Assembly: GCF_000517105.1 (NCBI RefSeq) | Contig: NZ_KI912148.1 | Location: 1,639,032 to 1,703,031 of the forward strand | DNA length: 64,000 nt | Source: Fischerella sp. PCC 9605 | Lineage (GTDB): Bacteria > Cyanobacteriota > Cyanobacteriia > Cyanobacteriales > Nostocaceae | Direction: 5' to 3' | Shown here: positions 36,640 through 46,159 of the stretch, piece by piece | Layout: each line of letters opens with the position of its first letter | Numbering within the stretch: the stretch's first letter is position 1 | Translations under genes and position numbers: made by a program | The notes under the pieces: generated by a model | The model's input: only the letters and a program-made list of their open reading frames with translations | What the model was told of the DNA's origin: nothing | Databases searched by the model: none

Positions 36640-37452
36640 ATGATGCATTTTTCTACTTTTGTAAGGAGTTTGGTGCGGTTCAGATACATTTGCCTTGTGC
36701 TTGTGGCATCTCTATTGCTGTCTGGTTGTGTAGATTATGACGTGGGGGTGCGTTTTGATAATTCCAATCGTGGTGAGTTGGTGCAGCATATTAAGTTGGG
36801 AGAACGCCTTACCAGTTTTAGTGGCGATCCAGTATATGAATGGTTAAACAGCATAGAGCGTCGCGCTCGTCAAGAAGAAGGCAAAGTCCGGCGACCTTCT
36901 AAGGAAGAAATTATTGTGACCATTCCTTTCACTAATGCTAAAGAATTACAAACAAAATTCAATGGATTTTTTCACCCTAATACTAATCAAAAAGCCGAAT
37001 CTGTGGTTAGGGAATCTGCCTCAGAACTGCCTAAGGTAGAGTCAAATTTACTTTTGGATCAAAATAATTTCTTGCTGTTAGTGCGGAATCACTTAATATA
37101 TGATTTGGATTTGCGATCGCTCGCCTTGATTTCTAGCAACGGTAATGTTTTGGCTAATGCTGGTTCAATCCTCGATTTGGAATTTAGTTTAAAGACTCCT
37201 TGGGGTGCAAGAAGTATTCAAAGAACTGAGAATGCTCCTCAACCACAAAAAAATAAAAATCAACTGGTGTGGAAGCTCAATCCTGGTGAACTCAATCACA
37301 TAGAAGCTATCTTTTGGCTTCCCAGTCCTTTAGGTATTGGTACTTTGTTAATTATTCTGTTTGTCTGGGCAGGAATTTACCTGCGATACAACTTTATGCC
37401 AGACCCCAGAATTCAATTTGCTGCTAAAACAGCAACAACTGAAGGTCAATAA
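36640..37452 (+). CDS. DUF3153 family lipoprotein
   Basis: 270 residues from the ATG at 36640, six bases after GGAGA. An N-terminal signal with lipobox LLLSGC (FRYICLVLVASLLLSGCVDYDVGV) marks a lipoprotein. The body matches the cyanobacterial DUF3153 family (FDNSNRGELVQHIKLGERLTSFSG, VTIPFTNAKELQTKFNGFF). One C-terminal helix (GIGTLLIILFVWAGIYLRY) adds a second membrane anchor. Role unknown; related proteins occur across cyanobacteria. Confidence 0.82.
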   Translation: MMHFSTFVRSLVRFRYICLVLVASLLLSGCVDYDVGVRFDNSNRGELVQHIKLGERLTSFSGDPVYEWLNSIERRARQEEGKVRRPSKEEIIVTIPFTNAKELQTKFNGFFHPNTNQKAESVVRESASELPKVESNLLLDQNNFLLLVRNHLIYDLDLRSLALISSNGNVLANAGSILDLEFSLKTPWGARSIQRTENAPQPQKNKNQLVWKLNPGELNHIEAIFWLPSPLGIGTLLIILFVWAGIYLRYNFMPDPRIQFAAKTATTEGQ

Positions 37453-37456
37453 ACAT

Positions 37457-37556
37457 TTAATAGTTGGTGGTTGGTGGTTGGTTGTTGGTTGTTGGTTTTT
37501 CTAAACAACAAACACCAAACAACAAACACCAAACAACGAATAACATCCATTCAAAA
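37457..37556. repeat. GGTTGTT and AACAAAC repeat foldback
   Basis: TTGGTGG/TTGGTTG units face AACAAACACC units across a central TTTTTCTAAA, so the two arms can pair. Confidence 0.75.
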
Positions 37557-37558
37557 TT

Positions 37559-38006
37559 GTGAAAGCACAACTTTTGTTAATTTTTACCTTATTAGTTGTC
37601 AATTCTGGAACGGCATTTTCCCAAACACCTGTACCTAATCCACAGACAACTGCCACTCCCACAATCACTGTTACACCAAAATCGAGTCAGTTAATCACCT
37701 CCAGCAAGCGATCGCTTACTATCAAGAAGCACTCAAGCGAGTTACAGATCCAACTGTTAAGTTGCGGATACGGGTTGCTGGTGCGATCGCACAATTGCTC
37801 ACTGGTAGAGAAAATCTTATACAAGCGGCGAAACTAGAAATTCAAAACTTAGAAAAAAAGTTGTTACACCTCCTCAAGCTCAACCTTCTGTAGAGGCGGA
37901 AGTAACCCGAGGTGTTGTATCACTCCCGAAAGTAGTGGGAGAAATACCCCCATTTGACGATCCTGATGAAGAAAATGATATGGACGGCAGCCGCTCTATA
38001 TACTAA
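37559..38006 (+). pseudogene. Exported helical protein gene broken by two frameshifts
   Basis: The first frame (GTG at 37559) encodes a signal peptide (LLLIFTLLVVNSGTAFSQ) and a Thr/Pro stretch. Coding then continues in a second frame from about 37675 as ESVNHLQQAIAYYQEALKRVTDPTVKLR, a TPR-like helix pair ending QNLEKK. At a run of seven A (37853-37859) it moves to a third frame, KVVTPPQAQPSVEAEV, and ends with GSRSIY at the TAA 38004-38006. Each segment makes sensible protein, so one gene has been disrupted twice. Its 3' end overlaps the end of pdxH by four bases. Confidence 0.65.
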
Positions 38007-38647
38007 GGTGACAAACGCTCTATTTTCCAAGTACCATCTTCTAAGCGAGTATACAATAAACGATCGTGTAGGCGGCTAGAGCGTCCTTGCCAAAACTCTA
38101 TTTGTGTGGGGATCACGCGCAAGCCTCCCCAGTAAGGCGGTCGAGGTACATCCTGGTTTGCATATTTGGCTTGCAGTTCTTGCAACCTTTGCTCAAGGAC
38201 TTCGCGGCTGGCGATCGCTTCGCTTTGATTGGATACCCACGCACCAAGGCGACTGTTGAAAGGACGACTGCGGAAATACTCATCTGATTCGTTTTGGGAA
38301 GTTTTTTCCACATGTCCACAGATACGGACTTGCCGTTCCAGTTCTGCCCACCAAAAAACTAAGGCAGCTTGGGGATTTTCGGCTAACTCCTGCCCTTTGT
38401 GACTGTTGTAATTGGTGAAAAACACAAAGCCCCGGTCATCAAAGTCTTTTAGCAATACCATTCTTGCTGAGGGTTTTCCATCTGGGGTAGTGGTAGCTAG
38501 AGTCATGGCATTTGGTTCTAGCAACTGACTTGCTAGTGCCTGGTCGAACCATTTTTGAAATTGTATAAAAGGATTGGGGTCAACATCAGTTTCACTCAAA
38601 CCCTGTAAAGTGTAGTCTTTGCGAAGGTCAGCTACAGTTTTGTCCAT
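38003..38647 (-). CDS. pdxH: Pyridoxamine 5'-phosphate oxidase
   Basis: 214 residues. FMN-dependent oxidation of PNP/PMP to pyridoxal 5'-phosphate. Typical motifs: [35 protein letters not shown] (FMN binding), [30 protein letters not shown] and the C-terminal [16 protein letters not shown]...WKIERLSP, which is diagnostic for the family. Confidence 0.96.
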   Translation of the reverse strand: MDKTVADLRKDYTLQGLSETDVDPNPFIQFQKWFDQALASQLLEPNAMTLATTTPDGKPSARMVLLKDFDDRGFVFFTNYNSHKGQELAENPQAALVFWWAELERQVRICGHVEKTSQNESDEYFRSRPFNSRLGAWVSNQSEAIASREVLEQRLQELQAKYANQDVPRPPYWGGLRVIPTQIEFWQGRSSRLHDRLLYTRLEDGTWKIERLSP

Positions 38648-38773
38648 TTGGTTATGCTTCCTGGTAATTACTTAAACTTATCTATCTATATGTAAAAAGT
38701 AACTATGATGATAATCAGCGCCAAGTAGCTTTTACCTACTCTGCCAAGAAGTTTTTAACATACATTTCATCAA

Positions 38774-39886
38774 ATGCGGCGTTGGACCTCTCTTCAAAAT
38801 CTAGTAATCTACGGCTTGAGCGGTCCGATTATCGCGCTCAACGTTTGGCTGCTGTCTGTTATATTTAGTTATTTTCAGCATCCTATTACTATTCTCAGCA
38901 CTGCTGCAATTCTTTCTTTTTTGCTGAATTACCCAGTTAAGTTCTTTGAACGCGCTGGCGTTTCTCGCACGCAAGCGGTAGTTATTGTATTGCTGGTGAC
39001 TTTGACCCTGCTGATAATCTTGGGTGTAACGCTAGTACCAATGGTCATAGAGCAAACAAACCAACTATTAAATAAGATTCCTGATTGGTTAACCACTAGT
39101 CAAGCGAATTTGGAGCAACTTGAAGAATTAGCGAAAAAGCGACGTTTACCTCTTGATTTCAGTGTTATTAATCAACAAATTAATGCCAACATTCAGATTT
39201 TAGTGCAACACATACCTTCTGGTGCCGTGGGATTTGCTGGAACGGTGCTGTCTGGATTACTGAATGTGGTGTTAGTAGTTGTGCTGGCGTTTTATATGTT
39301 GTTGTATGGCGATCGCGTTTGGTATAGTCTCGTCAATCTCTTACCGCCTCATATTCGCATACCTTTGACTGCATCCTTGCGGCTGAATTTTCAAAACTTT
39401 TTTCTCACTCAACTGTTGTTGGGTGTGTTCATGGTAGTGAGTCTCACTCCTATTTTTTTAATAATGAAAGTACCATTTGCGCTGGTATTTGCCATCTTCA
39501 TCGGCGTCTCTGAACTCATTCCCTTTGTGGGAGCGACTCTAGGCATTGGTAGCGTCACAATTTTGCTCATGCTGCAAGATTGGTGGTTAGCAACTCAAGT
39601 GGCAATTACAGCGATCGTTATGCAGCAAGTTAAAGATAACCTTTTAGGGCCAAAGTTGCTTGGAGAGTTTATCGGACTTAATCCCATTTGGATTTTTGTG
39701 GCGATTTTGATGGGATTCGAGATTGCTGGATTTTTGGGATCGCTTGTTGCTGTGCCAATTGCTGGCACTATTAAAGGTACCTTTGATGCGATGAATAACA
39801 CTAAGGCTCGACAGTATAGATCGAATGTAACTATCGAAACAAATTCACATTCCGATCGAGCAGAGGGCAAGGGAAAAAGGAAATAA
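38774..39886 (+). CDS. AI-2E family transporter / PerM-like permease
   Basis: 370 residues, polytopic, about eight membrane helices. Family features: the N-terminal pair of helices, a cytoplasmic or periplasmic amphipathic section (LNKIPDWLTTSQANLEQLEELAKKRRLPLDF), then the conserved block ISVGVSELIPFVGATLG (here FIGVSELIPFVGATLGIG) and QVKDNLLGPKLLGEFIGLNPIWIFVAILMG. The family name comes from one E. coli member; the substrate here is unknown. Confidence 0.9.
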   Translation: MRRWTSLQNLVIYGLSGPIIALNVWLLSVIFSYFQHPITILSTAAILSFLLNYPVKFFERAGVSRTQAVVIVLLVTLTLLIILGVTLVPMVIEQTNQLLNKIPDWLTTSQANLEQLEELAKKRRLPLDFSVINQQINANIQILVQHIPSGAVGFAGTVLSGLLNVVLVVVLAFYMLLYGDRVWYSLVNLLPPHIRIPLTASLRLNFQNFFLTQLLLGVFMVVSLTPIFLIMKVPFALVFAIFIGVSELIPFVGATLGIGSVTILLMLQDWWLATQVAITAIVMQQVKDNLLGPKLLGEFIGLNPIWIFVAILMGFEIAGFLGSLVAVPIAGTIKGTFDAMNNTKARQYRSNVTIETNSHSDRAEGKGKRK

Positions 39887-40304
39887 TTAAGGTAATCTGG
39901 TAGAAATTGCGGCTATTAGGAGTGAGCGATCGCTACTTAACACTCAATAAATTTTAAAATTGCATCGCATTGAGTAAAAAATAAAATTATTTAGTAGATA
40001 TTCGGTGCAAAAAAATAAACATCAATCAACTATAAAGCTAATATGTATCTAAATTCATCAAGTTGGCGCTAAAGCCCTTACAGTCAGGCTTTCCACGCCT
40101 AAAAATGAGTGATGATTCGCTTACTAACAGTCTTTAAATAAAAGATTGCTATATGTTTATTGCTTATATGGTTTATAATATAAATAGTCTGCTGTCATAT
40201 AAATTACACAAAAATAAAAATTATACAACTAAATAAGCGTAGATGCACTGAATAATAAATAATGATATTTATACAAGCACATTGCCGCTATTCTGTGAAT
40301 ATCG
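39887..40304. other. Intergenic region before sphR
   Basis: About 420 AT-rich bases. A compound hairpin at 40065-40099 is the only structure: GGCG/CGCC outside and AAAGCC/GGCTTT inside, with a 10-nt loop. No Pho box is seen before sphR. Confidence 0.5.
40065..40099. repeat. Two-step hairpin
   Basis: GGCG (40065-40068) pairs with CGCC (40096-40099) and AAAGCC (40071-40076) with GGCTTT (40087-40092). It could be a repeat copy or a small RNA hairpin; no T tract follows. Confidence 0.45.
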
Positions 40305-41057
40305 ATGTACACTAGTGAATCAACAAAGTATCCCCCCACAACGGACATCGGTCAAAGAAGTCGTATTTTAGTAGTTGAAGATGAAGAACTCATCCGGGAA
40401 ATGCTAGTTCTAGCACTGGAAGAGGAAGGCTATGGGGTAGTAACAGCGACAGATGGACGTGCGGCTGTAGAACAATTAAAAAGTTTTGAATCAAACTCAG
40501 GAGAAGCTACTTTTGATTTAGTAATTCTGGATTTGATGCTGCCTCAAATTAATGGTTTAGATATATGTCGCTTGCTTCGCTATCAAGGTAATCCAGTACC
40601 AATTTTGATGTTAAGTGCCAAGGGTAGTGAAACAGACCGCGTTTTGGGACTGGAAGTAGGAGCAGATGACTACCTCACAAAACCTTTTAGTATGCGGGAG
40701 TTAGTGGCTCGGTGTCGCGCTTTGCTGCGTCGCCAACGCTTGAGTAGTTTGCCGCAATTACCAGCATTACAGTACAAAGAGATTACTTTATATCCGCAAG
40801 AGTGCCGCGTGCTGGTTCGGGGTCAGGAGGTGAGTTTGTCTCCAAAGGAGTTCCGCCTTTTAGAATTATTTATGAGTTATGCCCGTAGGGTATGGTCGCG
40901 GGAGCAGTTGCTCGATCAGGTTTGGGGGCCTGATTTCGTTGGGGATAGTAAAACAGTAGACGTTCACATCCGTTGGTTACGCGAAAAATTAGAACAAGAT
41001 CCCAGTCACCCAGAATATATAGTAACTGTTCGCGGTTTTGGTTATAGATTTGGATAG
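40305..41057 (+). CDS. sphR: OmpR/PhoB-type response regulator, probable SphR
   Basis: 250 residues. Receiver domain with acidic pocket VVEDEELI and phospho-acceptor Asp76 (LVILDLMLPQ), TKPF lysine, then a winged-helix DNA-binding domain (SLSPKEFRLLELFMSYARRVWSREQLLDQVWG...VDVHIRWLREKLE...VRGFGYRFG). Its place directly before a SphS-like kinase, phoU and phoX identifies it as the activator of the cyanobacterial phosphate regulon. Confidence 0.88.
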   Translation: MYTSESTKYPPTTDIGQRSRILVVEDEELIREMLVLALEEEGYGVVTATDGRAAVEQLKSFESNSGEATFDLVILDLMLPQINGLDICRLLRYQGNPVPILMLSAKGSETDRVLGLEVGADDYLTKPFSMRELVARCRALLRRQRLSSLPQLPALQYKEITLYPQECRVLVRGQEVSLSPKEFRLLELFMSYARRVWSREQLLDQVWGPDFVGDSKTVDVHIRWLREKLEQDPSHPEYIVTVRGFGYRFG

Positions 41058-41101
41058 TTGTTAGTTATCATTTTTGCGACAGTAACTAACAACTTCTTGT
41101 G

Positions 41102-42415
41102 ATGTTAGTACAGAGTTTTCTTTTGGGTTTGGCTGTAGGACTTGGATTTTGGATTTTTCAGCTAGTGCGACTACGTCGCATTGTCGGAACAATACCGCCT
41201 TCGTTAAAATCGCAGCCTTCTGATATTGCGCTACCGCTGATCCCGCGCTTGCGACATGAAATTGCCTCGTTAAGGCAGCAACGGCAAGACTTGCTGCAAA
41301 TTCTGCAAAATTACCAACAACTGTTGGAGTTAGCACCTGTGGGATATTTGCAGGTGGATGAAGAAAATCAACTGCTGTGGTGCAACCAGCAAGCACGGGA
41401 GATGTTGTATTTGCAAAGGTGGCAACCAGGACAGATACGCTTGTTACTGGAGTTGGTGCGGTCTTATGAACTTGACCAGTTAATAGAACAAACTCGCGAT
41501 CGCCAGCAGTCTCAGGTGAGTGAGTGGGTATTTCACCCCTCTTGTGAGAGTGCCACAGCTATATTAGAAGTAAAGCCTCTGGTATTGCGAGCCACTGGCT
41601 TACCTTTAAGCGAAGGAGAAGTTGGAGTATTCTTAGAAAATCGCCAAGCGCAGTTGGAGATTAACCAAGCACGCGATCGCGCCCTTTCCGATCTCGCCCA
41701 CGAATTAAGAACGCCACTGACTTCCATTCGTCTGGTAGTGGAAACTTTGCAACTTCGCATAGAACCACCTTTAGATCGCTGGGTTAATCGCCTCTTGCAA
41801 GAAGTTGACCGACTGATTAATTTGGTGCAAAGCTGGTTAGAACTAACTCAATTAGAAACCGATCCTACCCTCAAACTCAATCGCCAACCTGTGGAAGTGC
41901 GATCGCTAATTGCCAAAGTTTGGGAAACTCTCGAACCTATGGCAGGGCGTCATCAAATCCAGCTTGCCTACTCAGGGCTAGAAAATCTCTGGATTAATGC
42001 AGATGAACCACGCATTTTCCAAGTTTTTCTCAACTTACTAGACAATAGCATCAAATACAGCCCTCCTGGAGAGACTATTAGTGTTGAGACAAAAATTATC
42101 TGTTTGGATAATAATGATAACGGTAAACTAAATACACCAGCCAATCTAGAAATCAATATCATTGACTCAGGAGTAGGTTTTGCCGAAGCAGATTTACCCC
42201 ATGTTTTTGAACGATTTTATCGGGGAGATCAAGCACGTTCTCGTGTGAAAGCAGCAGAAAGTAGTTCAACAGGAATAGTGGGTAGTGGTTTGGGTTTGGC
42301 GATCGTTCGCCAAATAGTCCTTGCTCATGGCGGTTCTATCAAAGCCATGAATCATCCCATTACAGGTGGTGCGTGGATACAGATTATACTTCCCGAGGTA
42401 ATGGCAAATTCTTAA
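41102..42415 (+). CDS. sphS: Phosphate-sensing histidine kinase, probable SphS
   Basis: 437 residues. One N-terminal hydrophobic segment (VQSFLLGLAVGLGFWIFQLV), which anchors the protein, then a PAS domain (LLELAPVGYLQVDEENQLLWCNQQAREML), HisKA with His200 (SDLAHELRTPLTSIRL) and HATPase_c (NLLDNSIKYSPPGE, DSGVGFAEADLPHVFERFYRG, GSGLGLAIVRQIVLAHGG). The single anchor plus PAS layout is that of SphS and PhoR. The kinase follows sphR by about 40 bases. ATG at 41102; a GTG lies one codon upstream. Confidence 0.88.
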   Translation: MLVQSFLLGLAVGLGFWIFQLVRLRRIVGTIPPSLKSQPSDIALPLIPRLRHEIASLRQQRQDLLQILQNYQQLLELAPVGYLQVDEENQLLWCNQQAREMLYLQRWQPGQIRLLLELVRSYELDQLIEQTRDRQQSQVSEWVFHPSCESATAILEVKPLVLRATGLPLSEGEVGVFLENRQAQLEINQARDRALSDLAHELRTPLTSIRLVVETLQLRIEPPLDRWVNRLLQEVDRLINLVQSWLELTQLETDPTLKLNRQPVEVRSLIAKVWETLEPMAGRHQIQLAYSGLENLWINADEPRIFQVFLNLLDNSIKYSPPGETISVETKIICLDNNDNGKLNTPANLEINIIDSGVGFAEADLPHVFERFYRGDQARSRVKAAESSSTGIVGSGLGLAIVRQIVLAHGGSIKAMNHPITGGAWIQIILPEVMANS

Positions 42416-42443
42416 ACCCGAGACTATATTTAGAGATATCTTC

Positions 42444-43130
42444 ATGTTTGAGACTGCAAGCGTGAAAGCCCTTATCTACGATCCCAACTCTAAAAGATCC
42501 CAACTAACACGTGAAATCAGGCGCTTGGAGCGCGATATTTTACGTATGGGAGCTTTGGTAGAACAATCGTTCCGCCTGAGTCACCAAGCTTTATTTGCCC
42601 GTGACTTAAAAGCTGCCGAGGAACTTCCCCATATAGATAAACAAATAGATCGCTTTTATAAACAAATAGAATCAGACTGCGCGGCAATCATGACGCTGCA
42701 AGCCCCTGTCGCTCAAGATTTACGTTGCTTGAGTGCCTTTATGCAGCTGGTGCGCGACTTAGAGCGCATAGGCGACTATGCTAAAGACTTAGCTGAAATT
42801 GCAGTTAAAATCTTTCCCTATCCGCCCCACCCATGTTTACCGGAGATTGCCTTGATGTCGCACCATGCCCAAGCTATGCTAGCAACTAGCCTAGTAGCTT
42901 TGGCTGATTTAGATGAAGTTAGCGGTCGTAGTATTAAACAACTAGATGATGCTGTAGACAGCGCTTACGAGCATCTGTACGATACTTTAGCCTACCAACG
43001 AGATATCCCAGGCGTAGTCGAGCCAATTTTACTGCTCGTGCTAGTAATTCGTCATTTGGAACGTATGGCAGATCACGCCACTAACATTGGTCAACGAGTG
43101 GCATATATTGTTACTGGTCAACGCAGCTAA
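42444..43130 (+). CDS. phoU: PhoU family phosphate-signalling regulator
   Basis: 228 residues. Two repeated three-helix PhoU units, with metal-binding E/DxxxD patterns (EELPHIDKQIDRFYKQIESDC; LDDAVDSAYEHLYDTLAY) and the RDLERIGDYAKDLAEIA and RHLERMADHATNIGQRVAYIV signatures. PhoU (SphU) keeps SphS inactive when phosphate is plentiful. It lies 28 bases after sphS, so sphR-sphS-phoU probably form one operon, closed by the hairpin at 43212-43235. Confidence 0.93.
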   Translation: MFETASVKALIYDPNSKRSQLTREIRRLERDILRMGALVEQSFRLSHQALFARDLKAAEELPHIDKQIDRFYKQIESDCAAIMTLQAPVAQDLRCLSAFMQLVRDLERIGDYAKDLAEIAVKIFPYPPHPCLPEIALMSHHAQAMLATSLVALADLDEVSGRSIKQLDDAVDSAYEHLYDTLAYQRDIPGVVEPILLLVLVIRHLERMADHATNIGQRVAYIVTGQRS

Positions 43131-43211
43131 GTAAAATGTCATTGGTTATTAATAAAGGTTTTAGCGATTTTGTTGAATTAAATTACAGATACCATATACT
43201 TTAGTATTTTT

Positions 43212-43235
43212 AAGGGCGCAAAATCTTGCGCCTTT
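43212..43235 (+). terminator. Rho-independent terminator after phoU
   Basis: GGCGCAA (43215-43221) pairs with TTGCGCC (43226-43232), extended by AAG/TTT, with loop AATC. The T tract is short. It ends the sphRS-phoU operon. Confidence 0.65.
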
Positions 43236-43277
43236 GCTATGTAATTTAAATAACTATATTTGTATAGATAACGTAAA

Positions 43278-43307
43278 ATTTACCTAAAGCTTACCTGTTC
43301 TTAAACT
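43278..43307 (+). promoter_or_regulatory. Pho box upstream of phoX
   Basis: Three direct octamers repeat every 11 bases: ATTTACCT (43278-43285), GCTTACCT (43289-43296) and CTTAAACT (43300-43307), separated by three bases each. This matches the cyanobacterial Pho box, in which SphR binds CTTAACCT-like tandem octamers. It lies 78 bases before the phoX start codon. Confidence 0.75.
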
Positions 43308-43384
43308 TTGACTACTAAATTAGCCAAAGACAACTTCAAAATGTTTGCCATCTTACAAACGGCTCTGTGTAATCAACAAAACTG

Positions 43385-45628
43385 ATGAGTATCACACGTC
43401 GAAATTTCTTGCTGTTTATGGGTGGGGGTGCAAGTGCGATCGCACTGAGTTCTCTAGGGGGATGTATCAAAAATCCATCTCCTGCACCAGTGGAAAAGGC
43501 TAAATTAGCATTTAAACCAATTAAAGGGCCGATACCCCTAGAAACTGCTGGTTTCAAACCAGAACAGCAGAAAGAACAATACAGCACATACGAAGTTGTG
43601 GATGATTTGGTATTGCCAGAAGGTTATCAATACCAAATCATTGCTGCTTGGGGCGATAAAGTCGGTGATAGTCGCTTTGGTTATAACAACGACTATTTGT
43701 CTTTTGTTCCAACTGGTGAAAACGAAGGATACCTCAGTGTCAACTTTGAATACATCAGCGCCATCCCTTGGATGCAAACTTACGAACAAGTCATTGGTAA
43801 ATCTTTGCCGTTTGAGGAAGTCAAAGCAGCACTGAAAAACAACTCATCAGGTAAAAACGAAATCAATGCTTTTGCTTTGCCTGATCATGACCCAATTAAA
43901 GTCAAAATCAGGCAAATATCTCAAGAAGCACTTTTAGATCAAGGACTAGGTGTCATTTCAATTCGCAAAACTGCTGATGGTAAGTGGGAACGGAGCAATT
44001 CTCAAAACGATCGGCGGATTTCTGGCATTTCCGGTTTAAATGATGGACGATATCTAAAGGCAACCGGGCCTGCGGTGGCTGTATTTCGCAGACAGCAGGG
44101 ACAAGGATACATCGATAAATTAGGCGATCGCATTATTGGTAGTTTTGGCAACTGCGCTGGTGGCACAACTCCTTGGGGTACAGTTCTCAGCGCAGAAGAA
44201 AACTTTCAGTCCCAAGTACCAGAACCAGTATACGCTGATGGAACTTCGTTAGTTCCTGGCAAACGACCTTTTGCCTTGGATGACGAGGAACTATACGGAC
44301 AGGGTAATGTTTTTGGATTAGCTGGCAATAAATACGGCTGGATCGTAGAAGTCGATCCAGCTAACCCCAATGACTACGGTACTAAACACACGTGGTTGGG
44401 ACGCTATCGCCATGAAGCAGTGGGTGTGCGCGTGGAGGCGGGGAAACCACTTGCTTTTTATTCGGGGTGCGATCGTCGAGGTGGACACGTTTACAAATTT
44501 GTGAGTAGCGACAAAGTCCAAGATCCCAAAAATAGAGCTAATTCCCAGCTACTTACTGAAGGAATGCTCTACGCTGCCAAATTTAACCCTGATGGTACTG
44601 GTCGTTGGATACCGTTAAAAGCTGATACACCAATAGATCCCGATCTTCCCAGTCACGTTGCCGGGAACCTGATTCCGTTACCAAAAAGTCCGCAAGCAAT
44701 AACTAGCAAAGATTCCGACAAACAAACCCTCTTCAAATTACCAGAATCCGTTGAAAGCTTTTATTTCCCAATGACCAAAGACGAAGAGATTGGCCAATAT
44801 AAACAAAAATTTCAGAAATTGGGCGACCTCTATGCTGGCAATGCCCAAGAAAAACAAGGCGCGATATTAATAGATGCTCACTACGCCGCCAATGCTGTTG
44901 GTGCAACCTGCACTGGTCGTCCGGAAGACACGGAAATTGCCCCCAATGGTGATTTATACATTAGCTTTACCTCTGGTTCTCCCGATCGAGAAGGTGGCCC
45001 GGATATCAGAATATTTAAAGGCCCAAAAGCAGAAACCCCTTACGAGTATGGCTGGGTGATGCGTCTAACAGAAGACGGCAACGATCCAGCAGCGCTGACG
45101 TTCCGCTGGCAAATGTTAGCCACTGGTGGTGAACCAGCCGCTGGCGGTATGGGTTTTGCCAATCCAGATAACTTGTTACTTGACAAAAACGGCAATGTTT
45201 GGATGGTGACAGATACCTCCACAGGAAAACTCAATAAAGCTGTTAAAAATCGCACTGATGACGATGGTAAACCTGCGGCAATATCTGGTTTATTCGGCAA
45301 CAACACTATCTGGTTTATTCCCACTAAGGGTGAAGATGCCGGTAAAGCCTTCTTGTTTGGAACTGGGCCTATGGAATGTGAAGTCACAGGGCCTTGCTTT
45401 ACTTCAGATGAACAAACAATGTTTCTTGCTATACAACATCCTGGAGAGGCTAATGGTACTCGCAAGAACCAAGCTTTAGAAACCAGAGAATTCCTGATCG
45501 CAACCACAACAGGTGAAGAATTTGTGCAAACTCGTCAAGTCCCTATTGGCTCAAATTGGCCTAGTAAAACTACTGATGCACCTCCAAAACCTGCGGTTGT
45601 TGCCGTAGTTAAAGCTGGAAGTATTTGA
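43385..45628 (+). CDS. phoX: PhoX-type alkaline phosphatase (Tat-exported)
   Basis: 747 residues. A twin-arginine signal (MSITRRNFLLFMGGGASAIALSSLGGC) directs folded export; the Cys just after it may allow lipidation. The mature part is the DUF839/PhoX beta-propeller, with GNCAGGTTPWGTVLSAEENFQ, GRYRHEAVGVRVEAGKPLAFYSGCDRRGGHVYKF and NPDNLLLDKNGNVWMVTD. PhoX uses Ca and Fe to remove phosphate from organic esters. A Pho box and the preceding sphRS-phoU operon indicate induction by phosphate limitation. Confidence 0.93.
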   Translation: MSITRRNFLLFMGGGASAIALSSLGGCIKNPSPAPVEKAKLAFKPIKGPIPLETAGFKPEQQKEQYSTYEVVDDLVLPEGYQYQIIAAWGDKVGDSRFGYNNDYLSFVPTGENEGYLSVNFEYISAIPWMQTYEQVIGKSLPFEEVKAALKNNSSGKNEINAFALPDHDPIKVKIRQISQEALLDQGLGVISIRKTADGKWERSNSQNDRRISGISGLNDGRYLKATGPAVAVFRRQQGQGYIDKLGDRIIGSFGNCAGGTTPWGTVLSAEENFQSQVPEPVYADGTSLVPGKRPFALDDEELYGQGNVFGLAGNKYGWIVEVDPANPNDYGTKHTWLGRYRHEAVGVRVEAGKPLAFYSGCDRRGGHVYKFVSSDKVQDPKNRANSQLLTEGMLYAAKFNPDGTGRWIPLKADTPIDPDLPSHVAGNLIPLPKSPQAITSKDSDKQTLFKLPESVESFYFPMTKDEEIGQYKQKFQKLGDLYAGNAQEKQGAILIDAHYAANAVGATCTGRPEDTEIAPNGDLYISFTSGSPDREGGPDIRIFKGPKAETPYEYGWVMRLTEDGNDPAALTFRWQMLATGGEPAAGGMGFANPDNLLLDKNGNVWMVTDTSTGKLNKAVKNRTDDDGKPAAISGLFGNNTIWFIPTKGEDAGKAFLFGTGPMECEVTGPCFTSDEQTMFLAIQHPGEANGTRKNQALETREFLIATTTGEEFVQTRQVPIGSNWPSKTTDAPPKPAVVAVVKAGSI

Positions 45629-46159
45629 AAAAATTCTTAATTATTTGAGAATGCAATAATTATTAACCGATAATTAAGGATTAAGCTACACAACTAAGCT
45701 TGCTTTACTGTCAGTTGCGAGTAAACTTTTAATAATCTATTTCTCTCAAAGTATCAAATTTACCTGACAATAGTATCCGAAAGCATCAATTTTACCTAAA
45801 ACGGGGTCTTCCCAATGATTTAACCACGCCTGGAAAACCGCACCTAAATATAGTACTTACACAGCTAACACAGGGGTTATCACCTTTATTGGATCTGTTA
45901 GACGAATGCAAGACTGATTCTTTTGGATTTTAATTCAGGTTTTTTTATGTCTTCTCTAGTCATAGCAAATCAATTATTCCAAGCCTACGAGAACCTCCTG
46001 CCTATGACATCTATCTTTTGGTTGAATTTGAACTCAAAAGCTAATGGGAAGTTTCAACTGGATAAAACCGATTGCGAGCACAGGCATGTAGCAGTTACCA
46101 GAGCACCTTAGAGAACTGTTTCAAGCTATTCCACACTTAACAATTATCAAATCCTACTA
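45629..46159. other. Intergenic region, phoX to Crp-family gene
   Basis: About 530 bases. Single TTTACCT-like octamers occur near 45764 and 45793, but they lack the 11-base spacing of a Pho box. A 62-codon frame at 45923 has no supporting features. Nothing else is evident. Confidence 0.45.

Noticed and set aside
45923..46111. 62-codon plus-strand frame
   Set aside because: No ribosome binding site, domain or composition supports it.
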